A DNA stretch of 64,000 nt from Lophium mytilinum. Lineage: Eukaryota > Ascomycota > Dothideomycetes > Mytilinidiales > Mytilinidiaceae. The notes below the pieces were generated by a model. The model made no database searches. It saw only the letters and a list, made by a program, of their open reading frames with translations, and had not been told where the DNA came from. The stretch spans positions 2,017,615-2,081,614 of the forward strand of contig MU004184.1 in the NCBI GenBank assembly GCA_010093605.1, written 5' to 3'. Below are positions 41,061-51,939 of the stretch, piece after piece. The position numbers were made by a program, and so were the translations under genes. The first letter of the stretch is position 1; each line of letters opens with the position of its first letter.

Positions 41061-42128
41061 TATGGTCACTTATCATGGGCATACTCGCATGGTAGGGTCC
41101 CGTCGTCGCGGTGGATCGGTCGAGCGCGAATCAAGACAACGAAGGAGTCTGGGACGGGATGCAGCACCAATCAACCGGCGCGGACAGAGGGGGCTCTGAG
41201 CTCCTGGACACGCAGAGTGAAGAGACCGGGGGGTGCCAATCGCCAGCGCAGAGAGACGTCGTGAAGAGCGCGACGCATGGGCCAATGGGGGAGGGTATGC
41301 GGTCAGGCCGCGAGCAGGTTTGATGCCAGGCGCGGCGTTTCGAAATGGCAGCCAGGGGCGCCGGAGTGAGGCTGGGGGCGCGGGCGTCTGGACGGCGACG
41401 GGATGGATGGGAGAATAGGTGAATAGGCGCGAGGGGTGGAGGAGAGGTGGGAGAGGGCGTGGGAGACTGGGTGGGAGTCCGACGGGAGGGTCGTGATGCG
41501 GCGGATAGCAGCGAGGCCTTCACCTTGGATCAGCGAGCCGTTGTGGGCTGCGCTGTTAATTGGCTTACGGCGGGGCCAGCGGCAGCGCTCCGGCGAGCAC
41601 GCGTGGAGCGGGCGGCCAGGCAGGACAGGCGTAAACATGGTGCTGGATCAGGGCAACAATGTGGGAGGTGAGACACCAAGCGTGTGTGCTTGATTAACTG
41701 TCATCTACCGTGTACGCCGTGCCTGGAGAAAGGCAGCTGCTCGTCAACAAAGAAGCTCTCTCCCGCAACACCACGAGCCCGGACTCTGCCAGCCCGACTG
41801 CTCTCGCAGCAGCCTCTTCCAACACCCACCCCGGCCCACGACGCCACCACACGGCTGTCCACCGCGGCCACCGGTACAACGTCTGGCGGCTTTCGGGGCC
41901 TCGTCGGGGAAGGCTGGTGTTGTGGCGGCGAAACTGTGGACTGTGGCCCTTCCCGACCCTGTTCCTGTCTCCAGGTTCCCGGCAGCTAAGCTCCCTGTCC
42001 GCCCTGACGATTGCAGGCGTGGCTGCATTGAGCATCGTCGTCCAGCATCGCCGTCCAGCAGCACCTCGCGACAGTGACATCTCCATAGCTACTGGCACAG
42101 AGCCCGCGGGAGCAGCGCACCCGGCAGC
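41061..42128. promoter_or_regulatory. bidirectional promoter region, Rho GEF / TERT
   Basis: The two genes diverge from this 1.07-kb stretch. It is GC-rich and Pro/Ser-like in several frames, and I saw no protein domain in it. It must hold both promoters and the 5' leaders. No specific factor-binding site was identified. Confidence 0.5.
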
Positions 42129-45100
42129 ATGAAGAGGAAACGCAGCCATGGCCAGCCCGTCACGAGTCCTGCGCCGTCGAGCCAATCTGCCCTCGCCACA
42201 CCTCAGGGCGTCGTCCACCCCGTGCTACAGCGCCTCTACCCTCAATTGCAGACCCTGCGCCAGTACCTGCTGTCACGGCTGCCTGCCTCGTCTAAGAAGC
42301 GTCGTCGCCGCATAGAGCAGCTGGGGCAGTCCCCGGACCCCAATCCTAGCCCCGACGAGGATGCAGCCCTGGGCCTTCTCCTCGACGCCACTCTGGTCGG
42401 CCTCCCCAAGGCTGGCCAGTCTGAATTCGACAAAGATGCAATTGCGCGGGATATCGAGAGCTTCTCGCAACAGCTGCCCGAGTCCACCTTGTTCCTCAGC
42501 TCCAACCCCGGCCACTTCCTGCAACCAGAGGTATGCTTTTTTTCTCTCATTGGTCTCCTACATATCGTCCTCGTACATGAAGCAAGAATGATATCGATTC
42601 CGAAACAAGCGTGCTGTCTCACTTCTGCCCTCGAACCTCCTGCATACTGACAAATGCAAGACCGTCGACTTCGTGGTATGGCTGCTTTTCAAGAGACACC
42701 ACTCCTCCCATCGGCCACCTCATCTGCTCTGCCATGGGTTCCAGCGTGCGTCTGCCCGGGGTCAGAACGACCTCGCACTCGGAGCTGCTCCCGGCATCCC
42801 AGGCATCCTGTCACATGCCTCCAACACCTATGTGGACACCGTCAAAGGGCCACTCTGGTGCAAGCTGCACTCTCACCTTGGACAGGGAGGCGACCGTGTC
42901 ATGATGGACCTTCTTCTAGACTGCGGCATCTTTCGTCCGCTCCAAGGCCAGAACGGAAACTACGTCCAGATCAGTGGTTAGTTGCTTTTGTGTGACTTCA
43001 GTCGAGCTTTCTAATATGACCAGGCTTTCCGGTGTCGGAGCTCAAACCGAATTGGGCATCAAAAGTAGGTCCAGACACTATTGCTGCAAAGGACCCAAAG
43101 GCTTTGCCGATGCGCGGCCCCCTTCCAAAGTTCGAGGCCAGAACACCAGCTTCTATCAAATTTGTCCGTAGTCGGATGCTGTATGCGAGAGCGGCGCTCA
43201 ATGCTAAGGGCGGAGTGCGCTTCGGCATGCGTCACATTCGTAAGGGTTCCTGTGAGGCAGCACCTGCGCAGTCTACTAATCGGCTAGACGTTTTGAATCG
43301 TTTTTCGGACAGAAATGACCCTCAGCAGACGATACATATCATGAGATATATATTCCCGCGCCAGTTCGGACTGCATAACGTGTTTACGTCGACGGTAGAT
43401 TACCGAGACACCGCTTTACCATTCAAAGACTATACCCTTCGCGAGAAAGAAATCCAGCAGCAGTTCTACCGTGAGTCGTTAAAGCACAAGAGCGCGGATG
43501 CTAGCATAGAAGGCTTCAAATCGCATGTGCCAAAGAGACTCAGGGGTGAAGCGACAACCCTAGTCAATAGACTCCGGAAGCTAAACCAGAAGTGCTCGTA
43601 TGCAGAACTCCTGCGCCACTATTGTCCGGTCGAGGTAACTATACCGGGTATCCAATTGAGGCTAGAGTTGACTGGTATAGGGTCTAGATTTATCCCCGAA
43701 GCCAAACTGGAGAAGCAACCCACTTCAGCCTACTATGGGCGGGAAAGTGGCTGAAATTAGAGCGCAATGCGATCAGGAAGTCGCTTTACCCCATCTTGCT
43801 CACCGATCTATCGAGGAAACGTGCTTTACGGACTTAGCGTGTCCAGCAGCCCATGTCTCAGCATTCTGTCGCGCAACGATATCGAATGTTGTACCCAATG
43901 GCTTTTGGGGTGGCGACCACAACAGGCGAATGATCATGAAGTCCGTGGATCAGTTTATTCAGCTAAGGAAGTTTGAGAGTCTTACCTTGCACCAAGTAAC
44001 TCAGGGGCTCCAGGTATTCTTCCGAAATGATTGCCATGTGCGCATCTCAACTGACTAGGTTTTAGATTACTGATGTTGCCTGGCTTAAATCACCAGGCCA
44101 GCAATCCAATGATAAAACGTCCAGGTCTGACATAGTAAAACGACAAGAAGTCTTTTTCGAGCTAATCTACTACGTCTTTGACTCTTTTCTCATCCCTCTC
44201 ATCAGATCAAATTTTCACGTGACTGAATCCAACGTCCACAAGAACCGCCTCTTCTACTTTCGACACGACGTATGGCGAATGCTTAGCGAACCTTCTCTGA
44301 CGAACTTGAAATTGAAGATGTTTGAAGAGCTGTCAACTGAGCGTGCGACGAAGGTATTGTCATCAAGGCCTATCGGTTTTAGCAAGATTCGCTTGCTGCC
44401 GAAAAAGACCGGAGTGCGACTTATCACGAACTTGAGGAGAAAGCAGCAAATAATGCGAAACGGAACGATGATACTAGGACGGAGTATCAATTCCGTCATG
44501 ACTCCCGTCTTCAATGTCCTGAATTATGAAAAGGTAAGCAGATAAAACTCCATAAAGTGACCGCCGCTTATCAGTGCAGTCTCATCAACCTGAAAAACTT
44601 GGGAGTTCTCTTTTCTCGGTTGGAGATATGTTTCCTAAGCTTGCAGCGTTTCAATCATCGTTGCGAGGACGGGGTCTGTCGCAGTCTAAGTTGTACTTTG
44701 CGAAGGTTGATGTCGAGTCTTGTTTCGACACGATTCCACAGCGGCGGCTAGTCACGATGGCTGATAGTCTTCTTTCTCTCGAAGAATACCAGACTGGGCG
44801 CCACGCCGAGATGGCCCCCTTGGGGCGTTTGCAGAGCTTGGAGGGATCGTACTCAGACCCTGCTCCTATTACGAGATACGTTCCGCATGGAAGGGCTGCA
44901 GGCGAGCTTACGTCTTTTGAGGAGCTTCTGCACGACAAATATGTTGGTACTAAAGCGAACACAATCTTCGTTGACTCTGCAGTGCGACGATTCGAAACTA
45001 AAGACGATATGATGCGGCTTCTTCAGCAGCACGTTGAGCACAACCTTGTCAAGATTGGCAAGAAGTTTTACCGGCAGAAGAATGGTATCCCGCAGGGCTC

Positions 45101-46446
45101 TGTGCTTTCGAGTCTATTATGTAATTTCTTCTATGCGGAACTCGAGCGAGATCTGTTGAGCTTCCTTAACGAGGACAGCCTGCTGGTGCGACTGCTTGAT
45201 GACTTTCTTCTCATCACCATACGGCGAGACCACGCCGAGCGGTTCGTAAGAATCATGCATCAAGGTCACCCCGAATATGGCGTTGTGGTCAAGGCTGAGA
45301 AGTCGTTGGCCAATTTTGATATCGTCCTCCACCCTGATCACAAGATCGCCAAACCAGACTCAGATATCAGCTTCCCATTCTGCGGCATACTCATCGACAC
45401 AGGCACCCTAGACGTTGAGAGGAACCGGGAGGGCAAAGGAAGCAAGTCTCCGATTTCTTGGCCGCTAAATACAGCACTGACGATAGACAGACATGGGCGA
45501 TTCGCTGACAGTGGACATGACCAAGATGCCAGGGCAGACATTCCACCGCAAAGCATTAAAGTAAGTCAATAACGCGCTCCGGATGGGAGGAAATTGGCGA
45601 GTGGCAATGGAGCGTCGTCGTCCAACCGTTGGCCGATACGTATCAGCATTCCTTGCTCCCATCATCCAAACCCCGGGAGGTTTCCCCTGGAAGAAACTGC
45701 TGCGTTCCCCGTCTGGGGATCCCGCCACACACCGGATATTGTTGGCGATCACTTGCTGCCACGCGCAAAGGCTGCCCCTCCACTCGCTCCACTGCTTGCG
45801 AGGATGGTTTTCGCTAATAGTGCTAACCCGGGCATAGCGCATTCAAAATCCAGCTGCACGCCATGTTCCTGGACACGGGCTTCAATTCGCTTGACACGGT
45901 GCTCGCCAACGTGTACCAAAGCTTCCTGGAAGCAGCGGTGAGGTGTGCTGAATACATGCGCCAGCTTGCCACGTCAAGAAAGCCGAATTCGCGACTTCTT
46001 ATCAGTGAGTGCTCCCCATCCGGTTTGGAGTCGCGACGCTTCAGGCGTTGCTGTCCGCTGTCGATCCAGCCACCACCGGCCCCCTCACTAACTAGATGGG
46101 TGTTCGGCGCAGAAACTATCGACCATCTCGTCGCGTTGGCCGCAGTCCTGCTTCAGAGACCGTCCAGGCGCGTCACGACCACGCATCAGCGGCGGTGTGC
46201 AGTCGGCAGACGGCAAGTCCAGTGGTAAGTGTGGCTTGCTCCCTCACCGCATCATCCCGTCTCAAATGCAATAATCTTACGGGCACGGGCAGGCTCTGCT
46301 GCACTGCTTTCCACGCAGTGTTTCACAAACGACAGACGCAGCATCGCGAGCTGCTGCGGTGGCTGGACTCCAGCCTGGCTGCCGTCGTGCCGACCTCCCG
46401 CGCGGAGCTGCAGCTGTTGGCGGCGGCCACGGCTGGGCGTGCATGA
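42129..46446 (+). CDS. TERT: telomerase reverse transcriptase (TERT)
   Basis: TERT copies the telomerase RNA template onto chromosome ends. The model is join(42129..42530,42661..42976,43024..43239,43288..43634,43681..44013,44066..44533,44580..45441,45491..45560,45838..46004,46113..46224,46293..46446), 1148 residues; all phases close. The RNA-binding region has IFPRQFGLHNVFTS, PFKDYTLREKEI and SYAELLRHYCPV. Further on are VSAFCRATISNVVPNGFWG, the NVHKNRLFYFRHDVWR block and GFSKIRLLPKKTGVRLI. Reverse transcriptase motifs: A, KVDVESCFDTIP (Asp738); B', GIPQGSVLSSLL; C, RLLDDFLL (Asp901/902); D and E, KAEKSLANF and FPFCGILID. The C-terminal extension has MPGQTFHRKALNAFKIQLHAMFLDTG. The seventh intron needs a GC donor, the third is 48 bases and free of stops, and the eighth is 277 bases. 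Confidence 0.96.
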
Positions 46447-46962
46447 TGGATGCAGAATCATGATGAGGATGACAGCTGCATGACGGCCAACCTTGGAACA
46501 AGCACCGCCCGGCTCTCCCACGGGCGATTGGCGATGCTTGACCGGCCACCTAGATAGTTTTGCACTTAGATAGTAACAAGCTCCTTCACTGGCTCGTTGA
46601 CTTGCGTTTGTCTTGGTTCGTGATGCAGGAAAGCGGAAAGGCGGAGGCGACCAGCCACTCCAACCATCCGGTTTCAGTGCGGTGCACTTCGAACGTCGAG
46701 AGCTCCCAGAGCCGCCGCGGGGAGCCCCCTTTGCCCTATACTCCCTCGCACCCTCCCAATTGCCCTGTATACCGCCATGTACACATCTTCAATCGTGCTG
46801 CCTTCTCTGAAATCATCCTCGTAATCGACTAGGCCCGCCGTTGCGCCGCCAATCGCGCCGCCTCCCTGGCCGTTTAGCTTGCACAGGCCCCGTAGTAGTC
46901 CAGGGGCAGGTCTTCCCGAAATTGCCCAGTGGATCTAGCAACGGCGTGAGACGACCGCGAGC
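46447..46962. other. spacer between TERT and the TBC gene
   Basis: This half kilobase holds the TERT 3' region and the promoter of the TBC gene on the same strand. No other gene is visible. Confidence 0.5.
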
Positions 46963-49721
46963 ATGCTCTCCCTCGAGGCCGACAACTCTTCCCTCTCGCA
47001 TCCGTATCCATACCTCTTTGGGCCGCCGTCGCCCCGGCTGAATTCGTTCCCAGAGCATGAGTATGTGCGCTCGTTGATCCGCAGCGCCGAAGAGCATTGT
47101 ATCAAGCATCCCCGGATCCACGACCTCTCCGCGTCAAATCCAAGCCCGTTGTGTCCGTTGAAGCTGCAGAGAACGCTCCCGCGCACTCTAATGGCCACCA
47201 TGGTCTTCTCCCGCGAGGCTTCTATGGCCGTAGAACCAGCCCCTGGGTCGCCGCCCGACCTCACGAACAGCAAATCCTCGAAATCCTCCTCTTTCCACTC
47301 ATCCTGCCTCAGTGACTTCGCCGGGCCCCACGATATCTCGCACTTCGAGGACATCAACCTAGAGGACTTGCAGGCCGGCCTCCCAGCGGACCCCTACCAC
47401 CACTATGCCCCCCACGCGGCCTTTGAGCACGCCCGGCCTCCTGCGCGCTCGTCAGTGTCAGTTCCAGGCAATAGGAGCGGTGCGAATGCGGTGAACACGT
47501 TCAGGGACCTTACAAGCGGGGGGAAGCCGAGATATCCAAGCCTGAAGGCGCAGACAAGCAGTGTGGTGAGAGGGCAGCCGAATTTGAACGTCTCGCGACC
47601 ACTTCGCCGCGGGTTTACCTCTCCTTCTGCCCCCTCGCTCACCAACACCGGCTTCACACCTTCAACACACCGCACTGCATCAAGATCGCCCTCCCCTTCG
47701 CACTCGCAGGTCTACTCTACTGCCTCCCCCCGCTCCCTCTCGCGGCGGAGCTCAAGAACAAATCTCGACGTCTCCCCCGGCACCGCCCACAACACCCGGC
47801 GGCAGTCGTGGCAGCAGAGCACGCGCAAGACGGTCAAAGAGCGCGAAGCCGAGTGCGATCAAGAAGACGATGAAGAGCTTCCCGAAGATGCTATCATTCT
47901 CGGAGTCCCAATTAGTCCTCGGCCCCCCAGTGAGCGCCGCTTTACAATCTCCGCGAATTCGTCTCCTCCTACGCTCAACCCCTCAGAGCAAGACCCGCAA
48001 TCAGCATCCCGCACTCCAGAAGACTCTCGCAATCCATCGCGAGATCCTTCTCCAGCTTCGGCTGCGCCTTTCGACTCCTCTCTAGCTCTGTCGCACGTGC
48101 CGACAGAATCAAGTCCCCCGGTCGGTGGGCAACCACCATTGCGCGCAAGGACGCAGTCTTGGCAGAATACGTACTCAGGCCTAGACCCAGACGCGAAATT
48201 ACTTACGGAAGCATTGGAGCAATATCAAGAAGACGCAGATCAGAGGTACGAAGAAAGAATCCAGAACGGGGGATCGCCTCGCTCGTCGGAGGAGAAACAG
48301 AAGACCAAGACTTCGGTGGTCGAGCTACCACCTCTTAGGACGGGGGACCCACTGGTAGATCCGTTTGGCATATCGAAAGAGAAGGAGAAGTATCTGTCGC
48401 GCACACGTCCTTCGTGGTTGCCACCGAAAGACCCGAAGGAAGAAAAGAAGCATCTCAGGGAGTATAAGAAAATGCAGCAGCGGGCGCAGGAAGCGAGTAA
48501 GTCTACCCTATCTTGAACTGATGTGGCTTGCAAGGCCGCTGGTATACTCGCATGACTCGGGGAAAAAGAAAGAGATGGAAAAGTCTGAATGGGAATGGGA
48601 TGGAATGGCTTGCTTACAACAAACACTGAAAAGAAACGCATAAGAAGAGGGCCAAGACGACACAAGGAAAGAGAGAAAAGGAAGAGACGGCAACACATTG
48701 CCTAGATCAGAGCATGCGAGACCACCAGCGGTCTTCTGGATATTCAGTTCATGTACCCTTCACAAGACTTGAAGCTGACCCCTAAACAGAACAACGAGAA
48801 ACAGAAAAAGCCCACAAAATAGCCCAACTAAAGCAAGAGCTCGAAATGGCCCGCGGAAAGCACTGGGAAGAGGTGATCCTACCCACCCTGGGCAATCCAG
48901 CGATCCAGTTCGACTACAGCGGCAATCGCAAGCAATGGTGGTCCGGCATCCCCGAAAAAACCCGCGGAAGAGCCTGGGAAGGAGCCGTAGGCAACGAGCT
49001 CGAACTCTCCCCCGAATCCTTCGCCGCAGCGTTGAACAAAGCAAAGCTTCGTCAGGAAGAGCTCGAACTTACCAAAGACGTCAATTCCCCCGAGTATGCC
49101 ATCTACACCCTCATCCACTCCTCTTTCACGAAGGATGTCTACCCTGAGCTCGGCCTTTTCCAGGATGATCAACCCTTACATCAAGAACTCGTCGACCTAT
49201 GTCTAGCCTACACCTCGTACCGCCCAGACACGCTGCGTTTCGCCTCGCACATCCCCTCCCTCGCCGCCGTGCTCATGCTGCACATGCCGCAGCCACAGGC
49301 CTTCATGTGCATGGCCAACGTGCTCAACCGCCCGGTACCCATGTCCTTCCACACGGCCGACGCGTCGGGCAAGCACCAAACGTACCAGCTCACGTTCGAC
49401 ACCATCGCGAAGAAGCTGCCCGCGCTGTACGCGCACTTCATGGCCGTCGACGTGCCCCCGGAAGTCTTCGACGCGTTCTTCCTGAGCGTCTTCACGCGGG
49501 CGCTCCCCGTGGACTCGGCGTGCCGGCTCATGGACGTCTATGTGTTTGAGAACGACAAGACGCTCATTCGCGGGATTTTAGCCGTGCTGACGCTGCTGGA
49601 GCACGAGTTGTACGGGTCTAGGAAGGAGATTATGGGCGTTTTGGGGGGTTCTTTCCACGGGCTGGCTAAGGATGAGGCGCATTTCGTGGACGTTTTCATG
49701 AAGGCGGGGAAGGCGAATTAA
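46963..49721 (+). CDS. TBC-domain (Rab-GAP-like) protein
   Basis: The model is join(46963..48496,48790..49721), 821 residues. The 293-base intron is long for this window, but its phase closes and it restores a continuous helix (KQRETEKAHKIAQLKQELE) into the domain. The N-terminal half is Ser/Pro-rich, with PEDAIILGVPISPRPPSERR and RTQSW blocks. The TBC domain covers about 540-800: WWSGIPEKTRGRAWEGAVGNEL, FPEL-type YPELGLFQDDQPLHQEL, and LPALYAHF...FFLSVFTRALPVDSACRLMDVYVFE. It resembles the TBC1D12/14 group. The usual catalytic Arg (IxxDxxR) and Gln (YxQ) fingers are not visible (SFTKDVYPEL; LRFASHIPSLAAV), so GAP activity is doubtful. The start is the first ATG of the frame; an extra 5' exon is possible. 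Confidence 0.82.
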
Positions 49722-51939
49722 GACGGTTTGGTGGATTATGAGGCGAAAGAGGGCCTGGTGCTTATGACGGTTAATGCGGCTGCCGGAGTAGACGCTTTCT
49801 GAGGTGTTTGTAGTAATTATGGACAGCGTCCTGCTACTATTTGGCGCTTCTTGTACGATGTTTCTGGGGCTAATTCTAACGGCTTACCGCAGGATAGCTT
49901 CTAGGGTCCGGATTCGGCCGGTGGTTAGATGATTCTGCGGGGGTTTTGAGGATATTGAGGGCCGTCTGGGCTATGTGTGGCTGAGAGAGGAGGATGTCAA
50001 GCTCGTGAGTCCCTATATCAGGCATTAGTTCACTGCTAACCATATTCTAGGCCTCTGGCATGCTGGCTGCGATTCTAGCACCGTTTTGCTGTGACTTTCC
50101 AGCATCCATAGCCTTCTGTTCCTCCCCTTAATGTTGTGGTCGAGAGCGAGCGGCGATGTCTCGTTCCAGAGCTGCTGAAACGCCCTGCCGCCTCGGGAGA
50201 GCGGTGCAATACGTGCGGAGCCGCTCGAGCTTCGATTAGATGTATCCAGCGGCTCCTGGTGCGTGTCTGGATCTCCAGGCCGTGGTGTTGAGGCAGCGGA
50301 GGAGGTGGTGAAGGAGCTCCGTCGCAATGAAGGTGTTCGATTTGGAAGGTGTAGGTGGCTGGCCCGAGGTAGTGGTGAGGAATGTGAACCACGGCTCGGG
50401 GTTCAGCTGGGTGCCACGGTTCGCGAGGCCGCGGATCTGGCAGCATTATCCGCCCTGGATATTGACCGCTTGGTGTTTTCCGAGTTCCTGGAGTTGTGGT
50501 GGTGTTGGGGGAGGTGGAGGAGGGTTGGAACCACCCATTCCCAAGGTTTAGGGCGGCGAATCCATGGTGTTGCGGATTTGACATCCTGAGCAGCCCAGAG
50601 TGTGTTGTTCAAGGGGTGTCTCACACGGATATCCGCATTGCCATTCCCGTGGTTTTGGAAGCCTGAATTGAGGGTATTCACAGCCCTATCACCCCATTTC
50701 CCACCCCCAGACGTCCCTTTCTGCACCCCCCTTGCCGCCGTCAGGGGTGCACATTCCATAGAATCGAAAATTGAGGCAGATGTCATTTCCACAGCGTCAA
50801 AACCGCATCCCCCATCTCAAAACACCATAAAACCACCAAAAAAGCCGCTATCACCACCAAAAAATCGCCAAACACACTCCTGACCCTCTAGAATTCAGCC
50901 GGATGCTCTAACCTACATTTCTGCTGAATCCCAGGCCTTAGAATCCCTTAAAACCAAGGAGAAAGCTAGGGAATAGAGGATATCTCTGGTTAAAATGGAT
51001 ATCCCCAGCGCCTTGATTTATCAGGTTTTATGGAAGAAAGAGGTCCCAGGCTCTAGATGGCTGGGCCATTGCTTAGAGGCCATCAGGAGAATGCGGCCCG
51101 GCGATTTGGGGTCTTGGGAGGCTCTGGGGAGGCCTGGGGATCGAGTTGGGATCACGGGAGGGTGCATGTTGGGATGAGGTTTGGTGGGATTTGGTCACGT
51201 GGGGGATGTTTGATGTCTGAGGAGGGCATTGCTATGGCATTGGAGCATTGGAGTATCTCTAGCTAATGCGGGTAGGCTATGCTATGTAGAGTTTATCAAA
51301 ATAGCACGTATAAACATAGGGAAGCAAGATGTTGGATATTCCAAGTCGTTTTCCCAAGATGGGTTCCCCAGGTGGGTTCCGAGACTGGAGATTTTGGGTC
51401 CCTGAGGTCGCTTTTTTCTGTTAAGGTTTCATTGTCAAGGTTGCAAGATTTATTTCTTCTCTCAGTTATTACTATTAGACTCTTTCCATCAGACGGCACG
51501 GCTCGTTCGCGATGTCAGGACTTTGTTCTACAGAAAGAGATTTATATTGCGGCACAGCAAAATTAGCGCCCGAGGCTGAGGGCCCAGCCTGGACCCCACG
51601 TTTCTTCGCCGTGCTTGGGGTCTAGTCAAACGTCTCAGAGCTGCTTATCATCAGAAGAGGGCTGGTCTATGGCGTAGGCGATATGTTATTCGTGGGCGGC
51701 TTTGCCGCCCGACTCCGTCCTGGGTGCATCCCATCCCCGGACTCGTGAGCGCCTGGCGACAGTGTCGCCAAATCGCTACTTTTCTACTTCCCAACCTTAC
51801 TTTCACGTAGGCTCCATCCCGATACTGGTGCTGTTGACCAACACCGTGTCCATAGAGGACTTTCATCGATTGATTCGTATTGCATATCTAGCAACATCTT
51901 TCCCGTTCATCCACACTCAAGAACCTGGGTTCATACAAT
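49722..51939. other. long intergenic stretch, possible unrecognised minus-strand gene
   Basis: In this 2.2-kb stretch two overlapping minus-strand frames at 50792-50403 and 50584-50075 are protein-like and rich in Asn, His and Pro, but I could not join them with convincing splice sites or find a domain. The rest is G-rich on the plus strand around 51000-51250 and contains nothing I recognise. The right end holds the promoter of the ATPase gene. Confidence 0.4.

Noticed and set aside
43240-43287. Reading these 48 bases as TERT coding sequence
   Set aside because: Although stop-free, keeping them breaks the conserved RHIHVLNR block, and the splice signals are excellent.
45583-45837. A small plus-strand gene inside TERT
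   Set aside because: It coincides with the 277-base intron, ends at the splice acceptor and has no domain.
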